This document shows, one piece after another, positions 8,281-16,744 of a DNA stretch of 64,000 nucleotides. Numbering within the stretch: position 1 is the first letter of the stretch; the number at the start of each line of letters is the position of its first letter. The translations under genes were made by a program, and so were the position numbers. The notes beneath the pieces are model-generated. The model did not search any database and had not been told where the DNA came from. It was given only the letters and a program-made list of their open reading frames with translations. This DNA comes from Mayfieldus sp038040285 (GTDB taxonomy: Bacteria > Actinomycetota > Thermoleophilia > Solirubrobacterales > 70-9): NCBI GenBank assembly GCA_038040285.1, contig JBBPIN010000002.1:78573-142572 (forward strand). The letters run 5' to 3'.

Positions 8281-8782
8281 GCGGAGCTTCAGTTCTCGCG
8301 GTCACCACCTACGAGTTCTCCGTCTTCATCCACATCACCGCGGTGATGGTCGGGTTCGGGGCCACCTTCGCCGAGGCGATCATGTTTCCGGTCGCAATGA
8401 AGGTGAGCCCGCGCCACCTCCCCTATGTCCACCGGCTGCGCTCGCGATCAACCAGTGGCTTGCGACGCCGGCCCTGGTGATCGTCCTGGGGACCGGGATC
8501 TACCAGGTCAGCAAGGGAAACTGGCGGTTCGGCAAGTTCTGGGTCAGCGGCGCCTTCGTGATCGTCTTCATCATCGGAGGGCTGCTCGGCGGTTACTTCA
8601 TTCCCACCGACCGGCGTTTGGCTCCGATGGCAGAGCGCGACATCGCGGCCTCGGGCGATGGAGAGGTTGTCCTTTCCGACGAGTATCAGCGGCAGGCCCG
8701 CCTCGAGGGAATCGTCGGAACGATCACCGGGATCCTTCTCGTTGCGGCCGTCTATCTGATGGTCACCAAGCCCGGGGCCTGA
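8277..8782 (+). pseudogene. Frameshifted DUF2269-type membrane protein
   Basis: Two adjacent frames together make one membrane protein of about 168 residues. The first, from ATG at 8277, reads SVFIHITAVMVGFGATFAEA and runs to HLPYVHRL at 8438; the second, from 8441, continues as LAINQWLATPALVIVLGTGI and ends at 8782. Supplying one base at 8439-8440 restores a continuous four-helix protein with the sequence VHRL-x-LAINQWLATP. This looks like a DUF2269-like integral membrane protein. The loss could be real or a base-calling error in a GC-rich spot. The stop overlaps the murI ribosome binding site (GAGGAGG). Confidence 0.75.
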
Positions 8783-8788
8783 GGAGGC

Positions 8789-9622
8789 TTGACCGCCGGG
8801 GCCCACCGCGAGCTTCCGATCGCGGTCTTCGATTCAGGAGTCGGCGGCCTCACAGTCCTGCACGAGTGCCTGGTCTCGCTGCCCGAGGAGGACTTTCTCT
8901 ACCTCGGCGACAGCTCCCACTTCCCCTACGGGATCAAGCAGCCCGAGGAGCTGCGCAAGCGGGTCGAGCAGGTGAGCCGCTTCCTCCTGGATCGGGGGGC
9001 GAAGCTGCTCGTCGTCGCCTGCAATTCCGCGACCTCGGCAGGCGCTGAGGCGGCGCGGGCGGTCGCGCGGGAGGGCGGTGTGGAGGTCGTGACGGTGATC
9101 GAGCCAGAGGCCGAGATCGCCGCCGCGATCACCGACAGCGGCCGCGTAGGGGTCCTGGCCACCCCCGCCACGGTGAAGGCCGGCGCCTATCGCCGCGCGC
9201 TCGGCCATCAAGGCCGTGCGCTGGACGTCACCGAGGTGGCCGCACCGGACCTTGCCCCGATCATCCAGCACGGCTTTCCGTTCGATCAGGGGGTCGTCGA
9301 CAAGGTGCGGTCCTACTGCGCGCCGCTGAGGGAGGCCGAGATCGACACCCTGATCCTTGGCTGCACCCACTACCCGCTGGTGGCGCCGATGCTGCAACGG
9401 ATGCTCGGTCGGGACGTTCGCCTGATCACCGCCGGCCACGCGGTCGCCGCCGCGGCGCAGCGGGTTCTCGAGACCAACGATCTGACCTCCCCCAACGGCG
9501 GCGAGGGCACCTACCGCTTCCTCTGCACCGGTGATGTCACCGCGTTCCGCGATCTGGGCACCCGCTTCCTGCAGATGCCACTCGGCGAGGTGGAGCACGT
9601 GGAGGTGCCAGACTCCTCCTGA
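8789..9622 (+). CDS. murI: Glutamate racemase
   Basis: A 277-residue enzyme converting L- to D-glutamate for peptidoglycan. The start is TTG, preceded by GAGGAGG. Motifs are AVFDSGVGGLTV near the N-terminus, the first catalytic cysteine in VACNSATS (about residue 77) and the second in GCTHYPLV (about 191), with the two-domain pseudo-symmetric layout and usual length. It lies inside the hrcA-to-era run and overlaps the DUF1232 gene by one base (TGATG). Confidence 0.95.
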   Translation: MTAGAHRELPIAVFDSGVGGLTVLHECLVSLPEEDFLYLGDSSHFPYGIKQPEELRKRVEQVSRFLLDRGAKLLVVACNSATSAGAEAARAVAREGGVEVVTVIEPEAEIAAAITDSGRVGVLATPATVKAGAYRRALGHQGRALDVTEVAAPDLAPIIQHGFPFDQGVVDKVRSYCAPLREAEIDTLILGCTHYPLVAPMLQRMLGRDVRLITAGHAVAAAAQRVLETNDLTSPNGGEGTYRFLCTGDVTAFRDLGTRFLQMPLGEVEHVEVPDSS

Positions 9623-9891
9623 TGATCTCCGAAGCACGTCGACTGGCCCGCACCGTCCCCGACAAGTTGGCGCTCCTACGGCGCCTCGCCGCCGATCCGA
9701 CCACGCCGCGACGGCATCGGCTGCTGCTCCTCGCTCTGGTCGCCTACCTCGCCTCGCCGATCGACCTGATCCCCGATTTCATCCCCGTTCTCGGTCAACT
9801 TGACGACGCGATCGCGGTCGTGCTGGTGCTGCGAATCGTGCAGCGCGGTCGCCTCGACGGGCCCACGGACCCGTCTACCCTTAACGCGTGA
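9622..9891 (+). CDS. DUF1232 (YkvA-like) small membrane protein
   Basis: An 89-residue protein with one hydrophobic segment holding the family signature YLASPIDLIPDFIPVLG followed by LDDAIAVVLVLR. Members are small membrane-associated proteins of unknown role. A basic N-terminal region precedes the segment. The start overlaps the murI stop by one base and its TGA overlaps the yqeY GTG (GTGA), so it is translationally coupled on both sides. Confidence 0.85.
   Translation: MISEARRLARTVPDKLALLRRLAADPTTPRRHRLLLLALVAYLASPIDLIPDFIPVLGQLDDAIAVVLVLRIVQRGRLDGPTDPSTLNA
9876..9881 (+). promoter_or_regulatory. Possible internal -10 box before yqeY
   Basis: TACCCT, six bases before the yqeY GTG at 9888 and inside the DUF1232 frame. 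It fits the TAnnnT spacing rule but may be fortuitous in a coupled operon. Confidence 0.25.
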
Positions 9892-10319
9892 CCATCCTCG
9901 AGAAGGTCCAGGAGGACGTGCGCGCCGCGATGAAGGCCGGCGAGCGCGAGCGGGCGGCGGCGCTGCGCATGGTCGTCGACGCGCTTCAGCAGGACGCCAA
10001 GCTCGGCGACGGCGACGAGGTCGCCGTCCTTCAGCGGGAGCGCAAGAAGCGCTTGGAGGCGGCCGACGCATACCGCGACGGCGACAGAGGCGAGCAGGCC
10101 GACACAGAGCAGTCCGAGGCAAAGCTGATCGAGGCCTATCTGCCCGAGCAGCTCTCCGACGAGGAGCTCGGCGAGCTGGTCTCGGCCGCGATCGCCGAGA
10201 TAGGGGCGACCGAGCAGAGCCAGATGGGTCAGGTGATGTCGGCGCTGATGCCGAAGGTCGGGGGCAGGGCGGACGGCAAGCGAGTGAGCCAGGTGGTGCG
10301 CGAGCGGCTTGGCGCGTAG
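9888..10319 (+). CDS. yqeY: YqeY family protein (GatB/YqeY tRNA amidotransferase-related)
   Basis: A 143-residue protein of the GatB/YqeY family. The N-terminal MTILEKVQEDVRAAMKAGER and the C-terminal GATEQSQMGQVMSALMPKVGGRADGKRVSQ segments match the family, whose C-terminal domain resembles the tRNA-binding tail of GatB. The function is not settled. The start is GTG, overlapping the previous stop. The phoH start lies inside its last codons (11-base overlap), indicating tight coupling. Confidence 0.9.
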   Translation: MTILEKVQEDVRAAMKAGERERAAALRMVVDALQQDAKLGDGDEVAVLQRERKKRLEAADAYRDGDRGEQADTEQSEAKLIEAYLPEQLSDEELGELVSAAIAEIGATEQSQMGQVMSALMPKVGGRADGKRVSQVVRERLGA

Positions 10320-11265
10320 GCAGCTAACCCTCGACAACACCGTCGCCGCGGAGCTTGCGGGCTCCGGCGACGCGGTGCTTCGCACCCTCGAGGGCCACCT
10401 CGACTGCGACCTGCACCTGCGCGGCAACGTGCTGACGCTCGACGGCGGCGACGGCGAGGTGCAGACCGCCGCCACCGTGGTCGACGAGCTGGTGGAGCTG
10501 ATCGAGCAGGGTCACGAGATCGCACCCGGGACGATCGAGGCGGTGACCGGGGCTCTGGACGCCCATGAGAGCCCCGCCGAGATCCTCGAGGACGTCATCT
10601 GGCGCCACCGCAACATCAAGGTGGCGCCGAAGACGCTGAACCAGAAGCGGTACGTCGACGCGATCCGCGAGCAGACGATTACCTTCGGGATCGGCCCTGC
10701 CGGCACCGGGAAGACGTTCCTCGCGGTCGCCATGGCGGCGGCGGCGTTGGCGACGCGTCAGGTGACGCGGGTCATCCTCACCCGCCCGGCGGTCGAGGCC
10801 GGAGAGCGGCTGGGCTTCTTGCCGGGCGACATCCAGGCGAAGGTCGATCCGTATCTGCGGCCGCTGTTCGACGCTCTCTACGACATGCTCGATCCCGATC
10901 GCGTCAACTCGTACTTCGAGAAGGGAGTGATCGAGGTGGCGCCGCTGGCCTTCATGCGCGGCCGCACCCTCAACGACTCCTTCGTAATTCTCGACGAGGC
11001 CCAGAACACCAGCCCCGAACAGATGAAGATGTTCCTCACCCGCCTCGGCTTCAACTCGAAGATGGTGGTGACTGGCGACATCACCCAGATCGACCTGCCC
11101 CACGACAAGCGGTCCGGCCTGATCGTCGTGCGCGAGATCCTCGACCGTGTCGAGGACGTCTCCTTCGTTCACTTCGGTGGCGAGGACGTCGTACGCCACA
11201 AGCTCGTCCAGAGGATCGTCGCGGCCTACGGCGAGTTCGCCGAGCGCGAGCCGCAGGACGATTGA
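10309..11265 (+). CDS. phoH: PhoH-like ATPase
   Basis: A 318-residue P-loop ATPase with Walker A GPAGTGKTFLAVA (about residues 128-140) and Walker B SFVILDEAQNT, plus VTGDITQIDLP, the family sensor segment. A short N-terminal RNA-binding-like region precedes the ATPase domain. PhoH-like proteins sit next to ybeY in many bacteria and are thought to act in RNA or ribosome metabolism. The start is TTG at 10309, overlapping yqeY by 11 bases; no better start is seen before the ATPase domain. The stop overlaps the ybeY start. Confidence 0.93.
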   Translation: MARRQLTLDNTVAAELAGSGDAVLRTLEGHLDCDLHLRGNVLTLDGGDGEVQTAATVVDELVELIEQGHEIAPGTIEAVTGALDAHESPAEILEDVIWRHRNIKVAPKTLNQKRYVDAIREQTITFGIGPAGTGKTFLAVAMAAAALATRQVTRVILTRPAVEAGERLGFLPGDIQAKVDPYLRPLFDALYDMLDPDRVNSYFEKGVIEVAPLAFMRGRTLNDSFVILDEAQNTSPEQMKMFLTRLGFNSKMVVTGDITQIDLPHDKRSGLIVVREILDRVEDVSFVHFGGEDVVRHKLVQRIVAAYGEFAEREPQDD

Positions 11266-11633
11266 ACATCGATCTCTCCGACGTCCCACCGGAGCTGGGC
11301 GAGGCGGTCGCGGCGGCGCTCGAAGCAGCCGGCGTCGAGGACGGTCACCTCGCGGTGGAGATAGTGCACCCGGAGCGAATCCGCGATCTCAATCGCGAGC
11401 ACCGAGGGATGAATCGCCCCACCGACGTGCTCGCGTTCCCGGTCGATGGCCCAGGGCCCTCCGAGGGGCCACGGGAACTCGGGGACGTGGTGGTTTGTCC
11501 CGAAGAATGCAGCGACCTGCGCGAGGCGGTTGTTCATGGCGTGCTCCACCTCTGCGGCTATGACCACGAGGTGGATGACGGCGAGATGCTGGCTCTGCAG
11601 GCGAAGGCGATGGCCCGGTTGCGCGATCGATGA
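11262..11633 (+). CDS. ybeY: Endoribonuclease YbeY (rRNA maturation factor)
   Basis: A 123-residue zinc-dependent endoribonuclease for 16S rRNA 3' maturation and ribosome quality control. The metal site HGVLHLCGYDHEVDDGEM supplies three histidines, and NREHRGMNRPTDVLAFP is the other family signature. The protein is a little shorter at the N-terminus than E. coli YbeY. Start TTG overlaps the phoH stop; the stop overlaps the era ATG (ATGA), giving the widespread phoH-ybeY-era order. Confidence 0.94.
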   Translation: MNIDLSDVPPELGEAVAAALEAAGVEDGHLAVEIVHPERIRDLNREHRGMNRPTDVLAFPVDGPGPSEGPRELGDVVVCPEECSDLREAVVHGVLHLCGYDHEVDDGEMLALQAKAMARLRDR

Positions 11634-12523
11634 CTCGTTCCGGGTTCGTGGGGCTGGCCGGTAGGCCCAACGTCGGCAAGTCGACGCTGATCAACGCGCT
11701 GGTCGGAGCGCGGGTGGCGATCGTCTCCGATCGTCCCCAGACGACCCGCCGGGCGATCCGCGGCATCTGCACCGACCAGGCCGCCGGTTGGCAGATCGTC
11801 CTCGTAGACCTGCCCGGCGTCCAGCGACCGCGCGACGTTCTCACCGAGAGGATGCAGCGGCGGGTGGAGCGCGAGCTGGCCGATTCGGACGCCGTGCTGC
11901 TCGTCATCAATGGTGAGGAGGGAGTAGGTCCCGGGGACCGCTTCATCGATCGTTCACTGCTCGCGGCGAGACGCGACCTCCCGGTCCTCTGCACCGTCAA
12001 CAAGGTCGACCGGCTCGGCAAGCCGCAGACGACGGAGGTGCTCGCCTCCGCCGCCGAGCTGAAGTCGGTGGACGAAGTGTTCCCGATCAGCGCCAAGACC
12101 GGAGAGGGTCTCGAGCCGCTGCTCGAACGACTGGCCGAGCTGATGCCCAAGGGGCCCTACCTCTACCCTCCGGAGCAGCACAGCGACCAGCCGAGCGACG
12201 TGTTGCTGGCGGAGCTGATCCGTGAGCAGGTGCTGAACCGCACCAGGGACGAGATCCCGCACTCGGTCGAGGTCGCGGTCTCCGAAGTCGACCAGCGCGA
12301 GGACGGCCTGGTCACGATCCAGGCCGAGGTCTGGACCGAGTCCGAATCACAAAAGGCGATCCTGATCGGCGGGAAAGGCAGCAAGGTCAAGGAGGTCGGG
12401 ACGGCGGCGCGGCGCGAGCTGGAGCGCGAGCTCGGTACCCGGGTGCATCTTGACCTGCAGGTCAAGGTTCGGCGACGCTGGCGTCGCGACGAGGGTTTGC
12501 TGGATCGCCTGGGGATCGAGTAA
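11630..12523 (+). CDS. era: GTPase Era, 30S assembly factor
   Basis: A 297-residue GTPase that binds the 3' end of 16S rRNA. G1 is GRPNVGKST, the switch has SDRPQTTRRAIRGIC, G4 is NKVD and G5 SAKTGEG. G3 reads DLPGV instead of the usual DTPG, a substitution of the Thr. The C-terminal KH domain (about 200-290) includes ILIGGKGSKVKEVGTAARRELE, the RNA-binding helix-loop. It ends a nine-gene run of overlapping frames beginning at hrcA. Confidence 0.96.
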   Translation: MTRSGFVGLAGRPNVGKSTLINALVGARVAIVSDRPQTTRRAIRGICTDQAAGWQIVLVDLPGVQRPRDVLTERMQRRVERELADSDAVLLVINGEEGVGPGDRFIDRSLLAARRDLPVLCTVNKVDRLGKPQTTEVLASAAELKSVDEVFPISAKTGEGLEPLLERLAELMPKGPYLYPPEQHSDQPSDVLLAELIREQVLNRTRDEIPHSVEVAVSEVDQREDGLVTIQAEVWTESESQKAILIGGKGSKVKEVGTAARRELERELGTRVHLDLQVKVRRRWRRDEGLLDRLGIE

Positions 12524-12672
12524 TGGGCGCGATCTTTCACTTCTAGGTATCAAGCGCATCGAACAGATGGCCGAATAACTCCTGTACTCAGGTAGCCATG
12601 AGCCTGAGGGACTTTCCTTTGATTGCGGCTTGCGCCAAAGCCGGTTGACAGTCAGTTCGCGCGAGGAGACAG
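12524..12672 (+). other. Structured 149-base gap before the diguanylate cyclase
   Basis: The base composition is less GC-rich than its surroundings. Two short hairpins are visible: CTCAGG/CCTGAG arms at 12587-12608 with a ten-base loop, and CGGCTT/AAGCCG arms at 12626-12643 with a six-base loop. A possible 16-codon peptide (ATG at 12598 to TGA at 12648, MSLRDFPLIAACAKAG) spans both. A TTGACA occurs at 12645-12650 without a good -10. It may be the cyclase promoter and 5' leader; I could not match it to a known riboswitch. Confidence 0.4.
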
Positions 12673-14520
12673 ATGTACGCACTGCAGCTAGATCGCAGGT
12701 TCGATCACGGCGCGCCCCGTGAAGCGCGCCCCTTCGAGCAAGCCGACCTGGCGCTCCGCTTCGCGCCCTTCATCTCACTCCTCCTGGTGACGCTCGCAGT
12801 CGTGCCGTTTGCCTATGACGGCATGACCGCCAAGATCAAACTCTCCTGGGCGCTCGTCGCCCTGATCGTCGGCTCTGTCTTCCTGCTGCCCTGGTCGCGG
12901 CTGCCGGCCAGTTGCCAGGCGATTCCGGTGCTGCTGCTCTACGTGGTTGCTGCGCTGGTCCGCGACGCAACGGGAGGCGGCGCATCCGTGTTCACGGCGC
13001 TGATCCTGCTTCCGGTCGTCTGGTTCGCGCTCTACGGAACGCTCAATCAGGTCCTTCTGTCGGTCCTCGGCTGCGCGCTCGCGATCGGGTTGCCCGTGGT
13101 CCTCGACCCGGGCTCGAAGTACCCGTCCTCGGAGCTCGGCCGCGCGGCGCTCGACTCGATCATGACCGGGGCGCTCGGCGTCACCGGTCTCCATCTGATG
13201 CGCAAGATCCGCGAGCGGGAGGAGCTCTCCCGCTCGATTCTCAACTCGGCCCATGAGGCGTTCATCTCGATGGACGAGGACGGCAACATCGTGGAATGGA
13301 GCTCCCAGGCCGAGCGGGACTTCGGTTGGTCGCGGGCGGAGGCGATGGGCCGCCCGCTCGTCGAAACGATCCTCCCCGCCGAGGATCGTGAGCACTACGA
13401 GCCGGACCTCCAGCGCATGCTGGAGGGCGACCACCGGGGCCTCGGGCGCAGGATCGAGGCCACGGCTGCACGCCGCAATGGGATCCGGTTCCCGGTCGAG
13501 CTGAGCTTCTCGACTCTGAAGACCTCCCAGGGGCTTCGCTTCAACGCCTTCGTGCACGACATCAGCGAGCGGCGCCGCTCCGAGGAGGCGCTGAACCAGG
13601 CCAACCAGCGCTTCCGCAGCGCCTTCGACGACGCAGGCATCGGTATGGCGATCGTCAGCCTGGAGGGGCGCTGGCTGCGAGCCAACCGTGCCCTGGCCGA
13701 GCTCACCGGTTACCCGCAGGAACAGCTCGTGGGGATGGGCTTCCAGGACATCACCCATCCCGACGACCTGCCGAAGGACTTCAACGCCCTGCAGGAGATG
13801 ATCGAGGGCGTGCGGGATCGCTTCCAGACCGAGAAGCGCTATTTCCACGCTGACGGCCATGTGATCTGGATCAGCCTCAGCACGACAATCGTGCGCGACA
13901 GCGAAGGCAAGCCGATGTATCTGCTGTCCCAGATGCAGGACATCAGCGAGCGCAAGGAGACCGAGAAACGGCTAACCCATCGGGCCTCCCACGACGAGCT
14001 CACCGGTCTACCCAACCGTGGCGTGCTCGAGGACCGGATGGTCCTGGCCTTCAACCGGCAGCGACGCGAGCGAAAGCCGATCTCCGTTCTCTATCTCGAC
14101 CTCGACGGCTTCAAGCGGGTCAATGACACCCACGGCCACGACGCGGGCGACTACCTGCTGGTCGCCGTGGCCGAGCGCCTCACCGCCCTCGTGCGGCCGA
14201 CCGACGTCGTGAGCAGACTGGGCGGCGATGAGTTCGCGATCCTCTGTGAGGCAATGAACGAGCAGGGGGCGACGCAGCTTGCGAAGCGGATCGTGGAGGT
14301 CGTCCCGAAGCCGATCGAGGTCGAGGGTCGGCGCCTCACCGTCACGCCCAGCGTCGGCATCGCGCTGAGCCGCGACCCCGCGATCAGGCCCGGCGAGCTG
14401 CTCGCCGACGCGGACATGGCGATGTACTTCGCCAAGGAAGAGAACCGGTCCGGCTTCGCGTTATTCGAGGACGAACTGCGCGAGCATGCCCGCAACCGCC
14501 TGTCGCTCGACGCCGGCTGA
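12673..14520 (+). CDS. Membrane-bound PAS-PAS-GGDEF diguanylate cyclase
   Basis: A 615-residue sensor that should make cyclic di-GMP from two GTP. About six hydrophobic segments occupy residues 33-175, then a helix leads to PAS 1 (about 188-305), PAS 2 (about 315-430) and a GGDEF domain (about 440-605). The active-site motif LGGDEF is intact, and an RPTD sits exactly five residues before it, matching the RxxD product-inhibition site. No EAL domain follows. GAGGAG before the ATG is a clear ribosome binding site. The neighbours do not suggest a signal; the membrane domain could sense a small ligand or redox state. Confidence 0.93.
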   Translation: MYALQLDRRFDHGAPREARPFEQADLALRFAPFISLLLVTLAVVPFAYDGMTAKIKLSWALVALIVGSVFLLPWSRLPASCQAIPVLLLYVVAALVRDATGGGASVFTALILLPVVWFALYGTLNQVLLSVLGCALAIGLPVVLDPGSKYPSSELGRAALDSIMTGALGVTGLHLMRKIREREELSRSILNSAHEAFISMDEDGNIVEWSSQAERDFGWSRAEAMGRPLVETILPAEDREHYEPDLQRMLEGDHRGLGRRIEATAARRNGIRFPVELSFSTLKTSQGLRFNAFVHDISERRRSEEALNQANQRFRSAFDDAGIGMAIVSLEGRWLRANRALAELTGYPQEQLVGMGFQDITHPDDLPKDFNALQEMIEGVRDRFQTEKRYFHADGHVIWISLSTTIVRDSEGKPMYLLSQMQDISERKETEKRLTHRASHDELTGLPNRGVLEDRMVLAFNRQRRERKPISVLYLDLDGFKRVNDTHGHDAGDYLLVAVAERLTALVRPTDVVSRLGGDEFAILCEAMNEQGATQLAKRIVEVVPKPIEVEGRRLTVTPSVGIALSRDPAIRPGELLADADMAMYFAKEENRSGFALFEDELREHARNRLSLDAG

Positions 14521-14577
14521 ACGGCTGCCGCGACTTCATCATGCAGCGGTGCTCTCGGGGCGCCAGCCGACGAATCG

Positions 14578-14583
14578 TAAACT
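14578..14583 (+). promoter_or_regulatory. Predicted -10 box (leaderless) for hisIE-trp
   Basis: TAAACT, six bases before the hisIE ATG at 14590; no Shine-Dalgarno. It would start the hisIE-trpEGDC transcript. No Trp-rich leader peptide fits between it and the gene. Confidence 0.5.
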
Positions 14584-14589
14584 GGCTGC

Positions 14590-15237
14590 ATGTTCGAGGG
14601 GATTACGTTCGACGAGCACGGGCTCGTTCCCTGTGTTATGCAGGACGACGCCAGCGGCGAGGTGCTGACGCTCGGCTACATGAACGAGGAGGCGTTGCGC
14701 CTCACCGTTGAGACCGCCGAGGTGCACTTCTTCAGCCGCTCGCGCGACGAGATCTGGCACAAGGGGGAGACCTCCGGAAACGTGCAGCGCGTGCGCCAAC
14801 TCCGCTACGACTGCGACGGCGATGCGCTGGTGGCGCTGGTGGAGCCGGCCGGACCGGCCTGTCACACGGGTGAGAGGTCCTGCTTTTACCGCGAGCTGGG
14901 TGGTTCAGCGGCCACCGGCAAGGACGCGCCCCGCGCCGAGGGAGAACCCGGGCTCGCCGCCCACGAGGCGCTCGCGGCGCTCGAGCGAACGCTGCGCAAA
15001 CGCCAATCCGAGCGGCCCGAGAGCAGCTACACGGTCGAGCTGCTCTCCGACCCGGAGCGCATCGGGGCCAAGGTGACCGAGGAGGCCGAGGAGGTGACCA
15101 GGGCGGCGCGCGAGGAGTCAGAGCAGCGGGTGGCCGAGGAGGCCGCCGATCTGCTCTATCACCTGAGCGTGTTGCTGCTCTCCCGCGGCGTCGATCAGGT
15201 CGACGTCATGGAGGTCCTCAATGGCCGTCGTCTCTGA
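14590..15237 (+). CDS. hisIE: Bifunctional phosphoribosyl-AMP cyclohydrolase / phosphoribosyl-ATP pyrophosphatase
   Basis: A 215-residue fusion carrying steps 2 and 3 of histidine synthesis. The N-terminal HisI part (about 1-105) has GYMNEEALRLT, FFSRSR, WHKGETSGN and the metal-binding CDGDAL with CHTGERSC cysteines. A Pro/Gly linker leads to the HisE part (about 120-205) with KVTEEAEEV and EEAADLLYHLSVLL. The other his genes are not in the window. It overlaps trpE by 17 bases, so histidine and tryptophan genes share a transcript here. Confidence 0.95.
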   Translation: MFEGITFDEHGLVPCVMQDDASGEVLTLGYMNEEALRLTVETAEVHFFSRSRDEIWHKGETSGNVQRVRQLRYDCDGDALVALVEPAGPACHTGERSCFYRELGGSAATGKDAPRAEGEPGLAAHEALAALERTLRKRQSERPESSYTVELLSDPERIGAKVTEEAEEVTRAAREESEQRVAEEAADLLYHLSVLLLSRGVDQVDVMEVLNGRRL

Positions 15238-16744
15238 CCTGGCGGGGCTCGACCCCGACCTCGCCACGGCGCGCGAGCTGGCACGGGAGGCAAACGTGGT
15301 ACCGATCAGGATGCGGCTGGTTGACGACTGCGAGACGCCGGTGTCGGCGCTGTTGAAGTTGCGTGGCGAGGGCCCCTGCTTCCTGCTCGAATCCGCCGAA
15401 CAGGGCCAGGTGGGGCGTTGGTCCTTTCTCGGATTCCGACCCCGGGCCGTGCTGCGCTGGGCTGATGGCGTTCTATCTGAGTGGCGGGGTCAGGCGGCGC
15501 TCGATGGCGGACCCGCCGACGCCGAGCACCAGGCCTCCGACCCCTACTCGGCGGTCGCCGAATACCTGGACCGCTTCCGGCTTGCACCGGTTGAGGACCT
15601 GCCGCCTTTCGCGGGTGGCGCCGTCGGCTTCTTTGGCTACGACCTGGTGCGGACCGTCGAGCCCCTCGGGGAGCCCAACCCCGATCCACTCGGGTTGCCC
15701 GACATGGCGCTGATGATCAGCGACGTGATGCTTGCCTTCGACCACCTCCGCCACGAGCTGACCATCCTCGCCTGCGCGTTCGCCGACGACGAGGGAGGGA
15801 TCGACGCCGCCTACGAGCGCGCGGCCGCGGCGATCGCCGACGTGCGCCAGCGGCTCCGCGGCCCGGTGCCGGCGCCCTCTGATCCGCGGGTCGCCCAGCC
15901 ACCGCGGTTCGACTCCAATATGCCCCGGGAGCGGTTCGAGGGAGCGGTCGAGCGGATCATCGAATACATCTACGCGGGCGACGCCTTCCAGGTCGTCCCC
16001 TCGCAGCGGTTCAGCGCTCCGGCGCCGGTCGAGGCGCTGTCGATCTACCGTGGACTGCGCGCCGTAAACCCGTCCCCGTACATGTACTTCCTCGAGTTCG
16101 GCGACTTCCAGCTCGCCGGCGCCTCACCGGAGCCGCTGGTGAAGGTCAACGGGAGGCGGGTCGAGACGCGGCCGATTGCCGGCACCTACCCGCGGGGATC
16201 CAGCGAGGAGGAGGACCGCCGCCTCGCCGAGCGCCTGGTCGCCGATCCCAAGGAGCGGGCCGAGCACGTGATGCTGGTCGACCTGGGGCGCAACGACCTG
16301 GGGCGCGTCTGCGAGTACGGCTCGGTGAGCGTCGACGAGCTGATGGTGGTCGAGACCTACTCGCACGTCCTTCACATCGTCAGCCAGGTCTCGGGAACGC
16401 TGCGGGAGGGGATCGGAGCGATGGATGTTCTGCGCGCCGCGCTGCCGGCAGGAACGCTCTCGGGCGCGCCCAAGGTGCGGGCGATGCAGATCATCGACGA
16501 GCTGGAGCCGCACAAGCGCGGTTCCTATGGCGGCGCGATCGGCTATCTGTCCTGGGGCGGCGACCTCGACACGGCTATCCACATCCGCACCGTGGTGGTC
16601 AAGGACGGACAGATCCACGTGCAGGCGGGAGGCGGCACGGTCGCCGATGCAAAGCCCGCCTACGAATACAACGAATCCGTGAACAAGGCGAAGGCGATAT
16701 TTCGAGCCGTTGAGCTGGCCTGCGAGCAACCTGACTGGCCATGA
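15221..16744 (+). CDS. trpE: Anthranilate synthase component I
   Basis: A 507-residue chorismate-utilising enzyme that makes anthranilate with ammonia from TrpG. The N-terminal LLES segment (in FLLESAEQGQVGRWSFLG) is the site where tryptophan binds for feedback inhibition. The chorismate-binding half carries AGASPEPLVKV, RPIAGTYPRG, LVDLGRNDLGRV and GTLSGAPKVRAMQIIDELEP in short succession, and ends GGGTVADAKPAYEYNE. It overlaps hisIE by 17 bases and trpG by 4 (ATGA). The tryptophan rather than p-aminobenzoate assignment rests on the operon. Confidence 0.96.
   Translation: MAVVSDLAGLDPDLATARELAREANVVPIRMRLVDDCETPVSALLKLRGEGPCFLLESAEQGQVGRWSFLGFRPRAVLRWADGVLSEWRGQAALDGGPADAEHQASDPYSAVAEYLDRFRLAPVEDLPPFAGGAVGFFGYDLVRTVEPLGEPNPDPLGLPDMALMISDVMLAFDHLRHELTILACAFADDEGGIDAAYERAAAAIADVRQRLRGPVPAPSDPRVAQPPRFDSNMPRERFEGAVERIIEYIYAGDAFQVVPSQRFSAPAPVEALSIYRGLRAVNPSPYMYFLEFGDFQLAGASPEPLVKVNGRRVETRPIAGTYPRGSSEEEDRRLAERLVADPKERAEHVMLVDLGRNDLGRVCEYGSVSVDELMVVETYSHVLHIVSQVSGTLREGIGAMDVLRAALPAGTLSGAPKVRAMQIIDELEPHKRGSYGGAIGYLSWGGDLDTAIHIRTVVVKDGQIHVQAGGGTVADAKPAYEYNESVNKAKAIFRAVELACEQPDWP

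Noticed and set aside
12524..12672. Cyclic di-GMP riboswitch (GEMM)
   Set aside because: GCCAAAGCC and GGTAGCC resemble parts of the consensus but occur in the wrong order and spacing.
12775..13860. 361-residue minus-strand frame over the diguanylate cyclase
   Set aside because: The plus strand carries clear PAS and GGDEF motifs; the antisense frame shows none.
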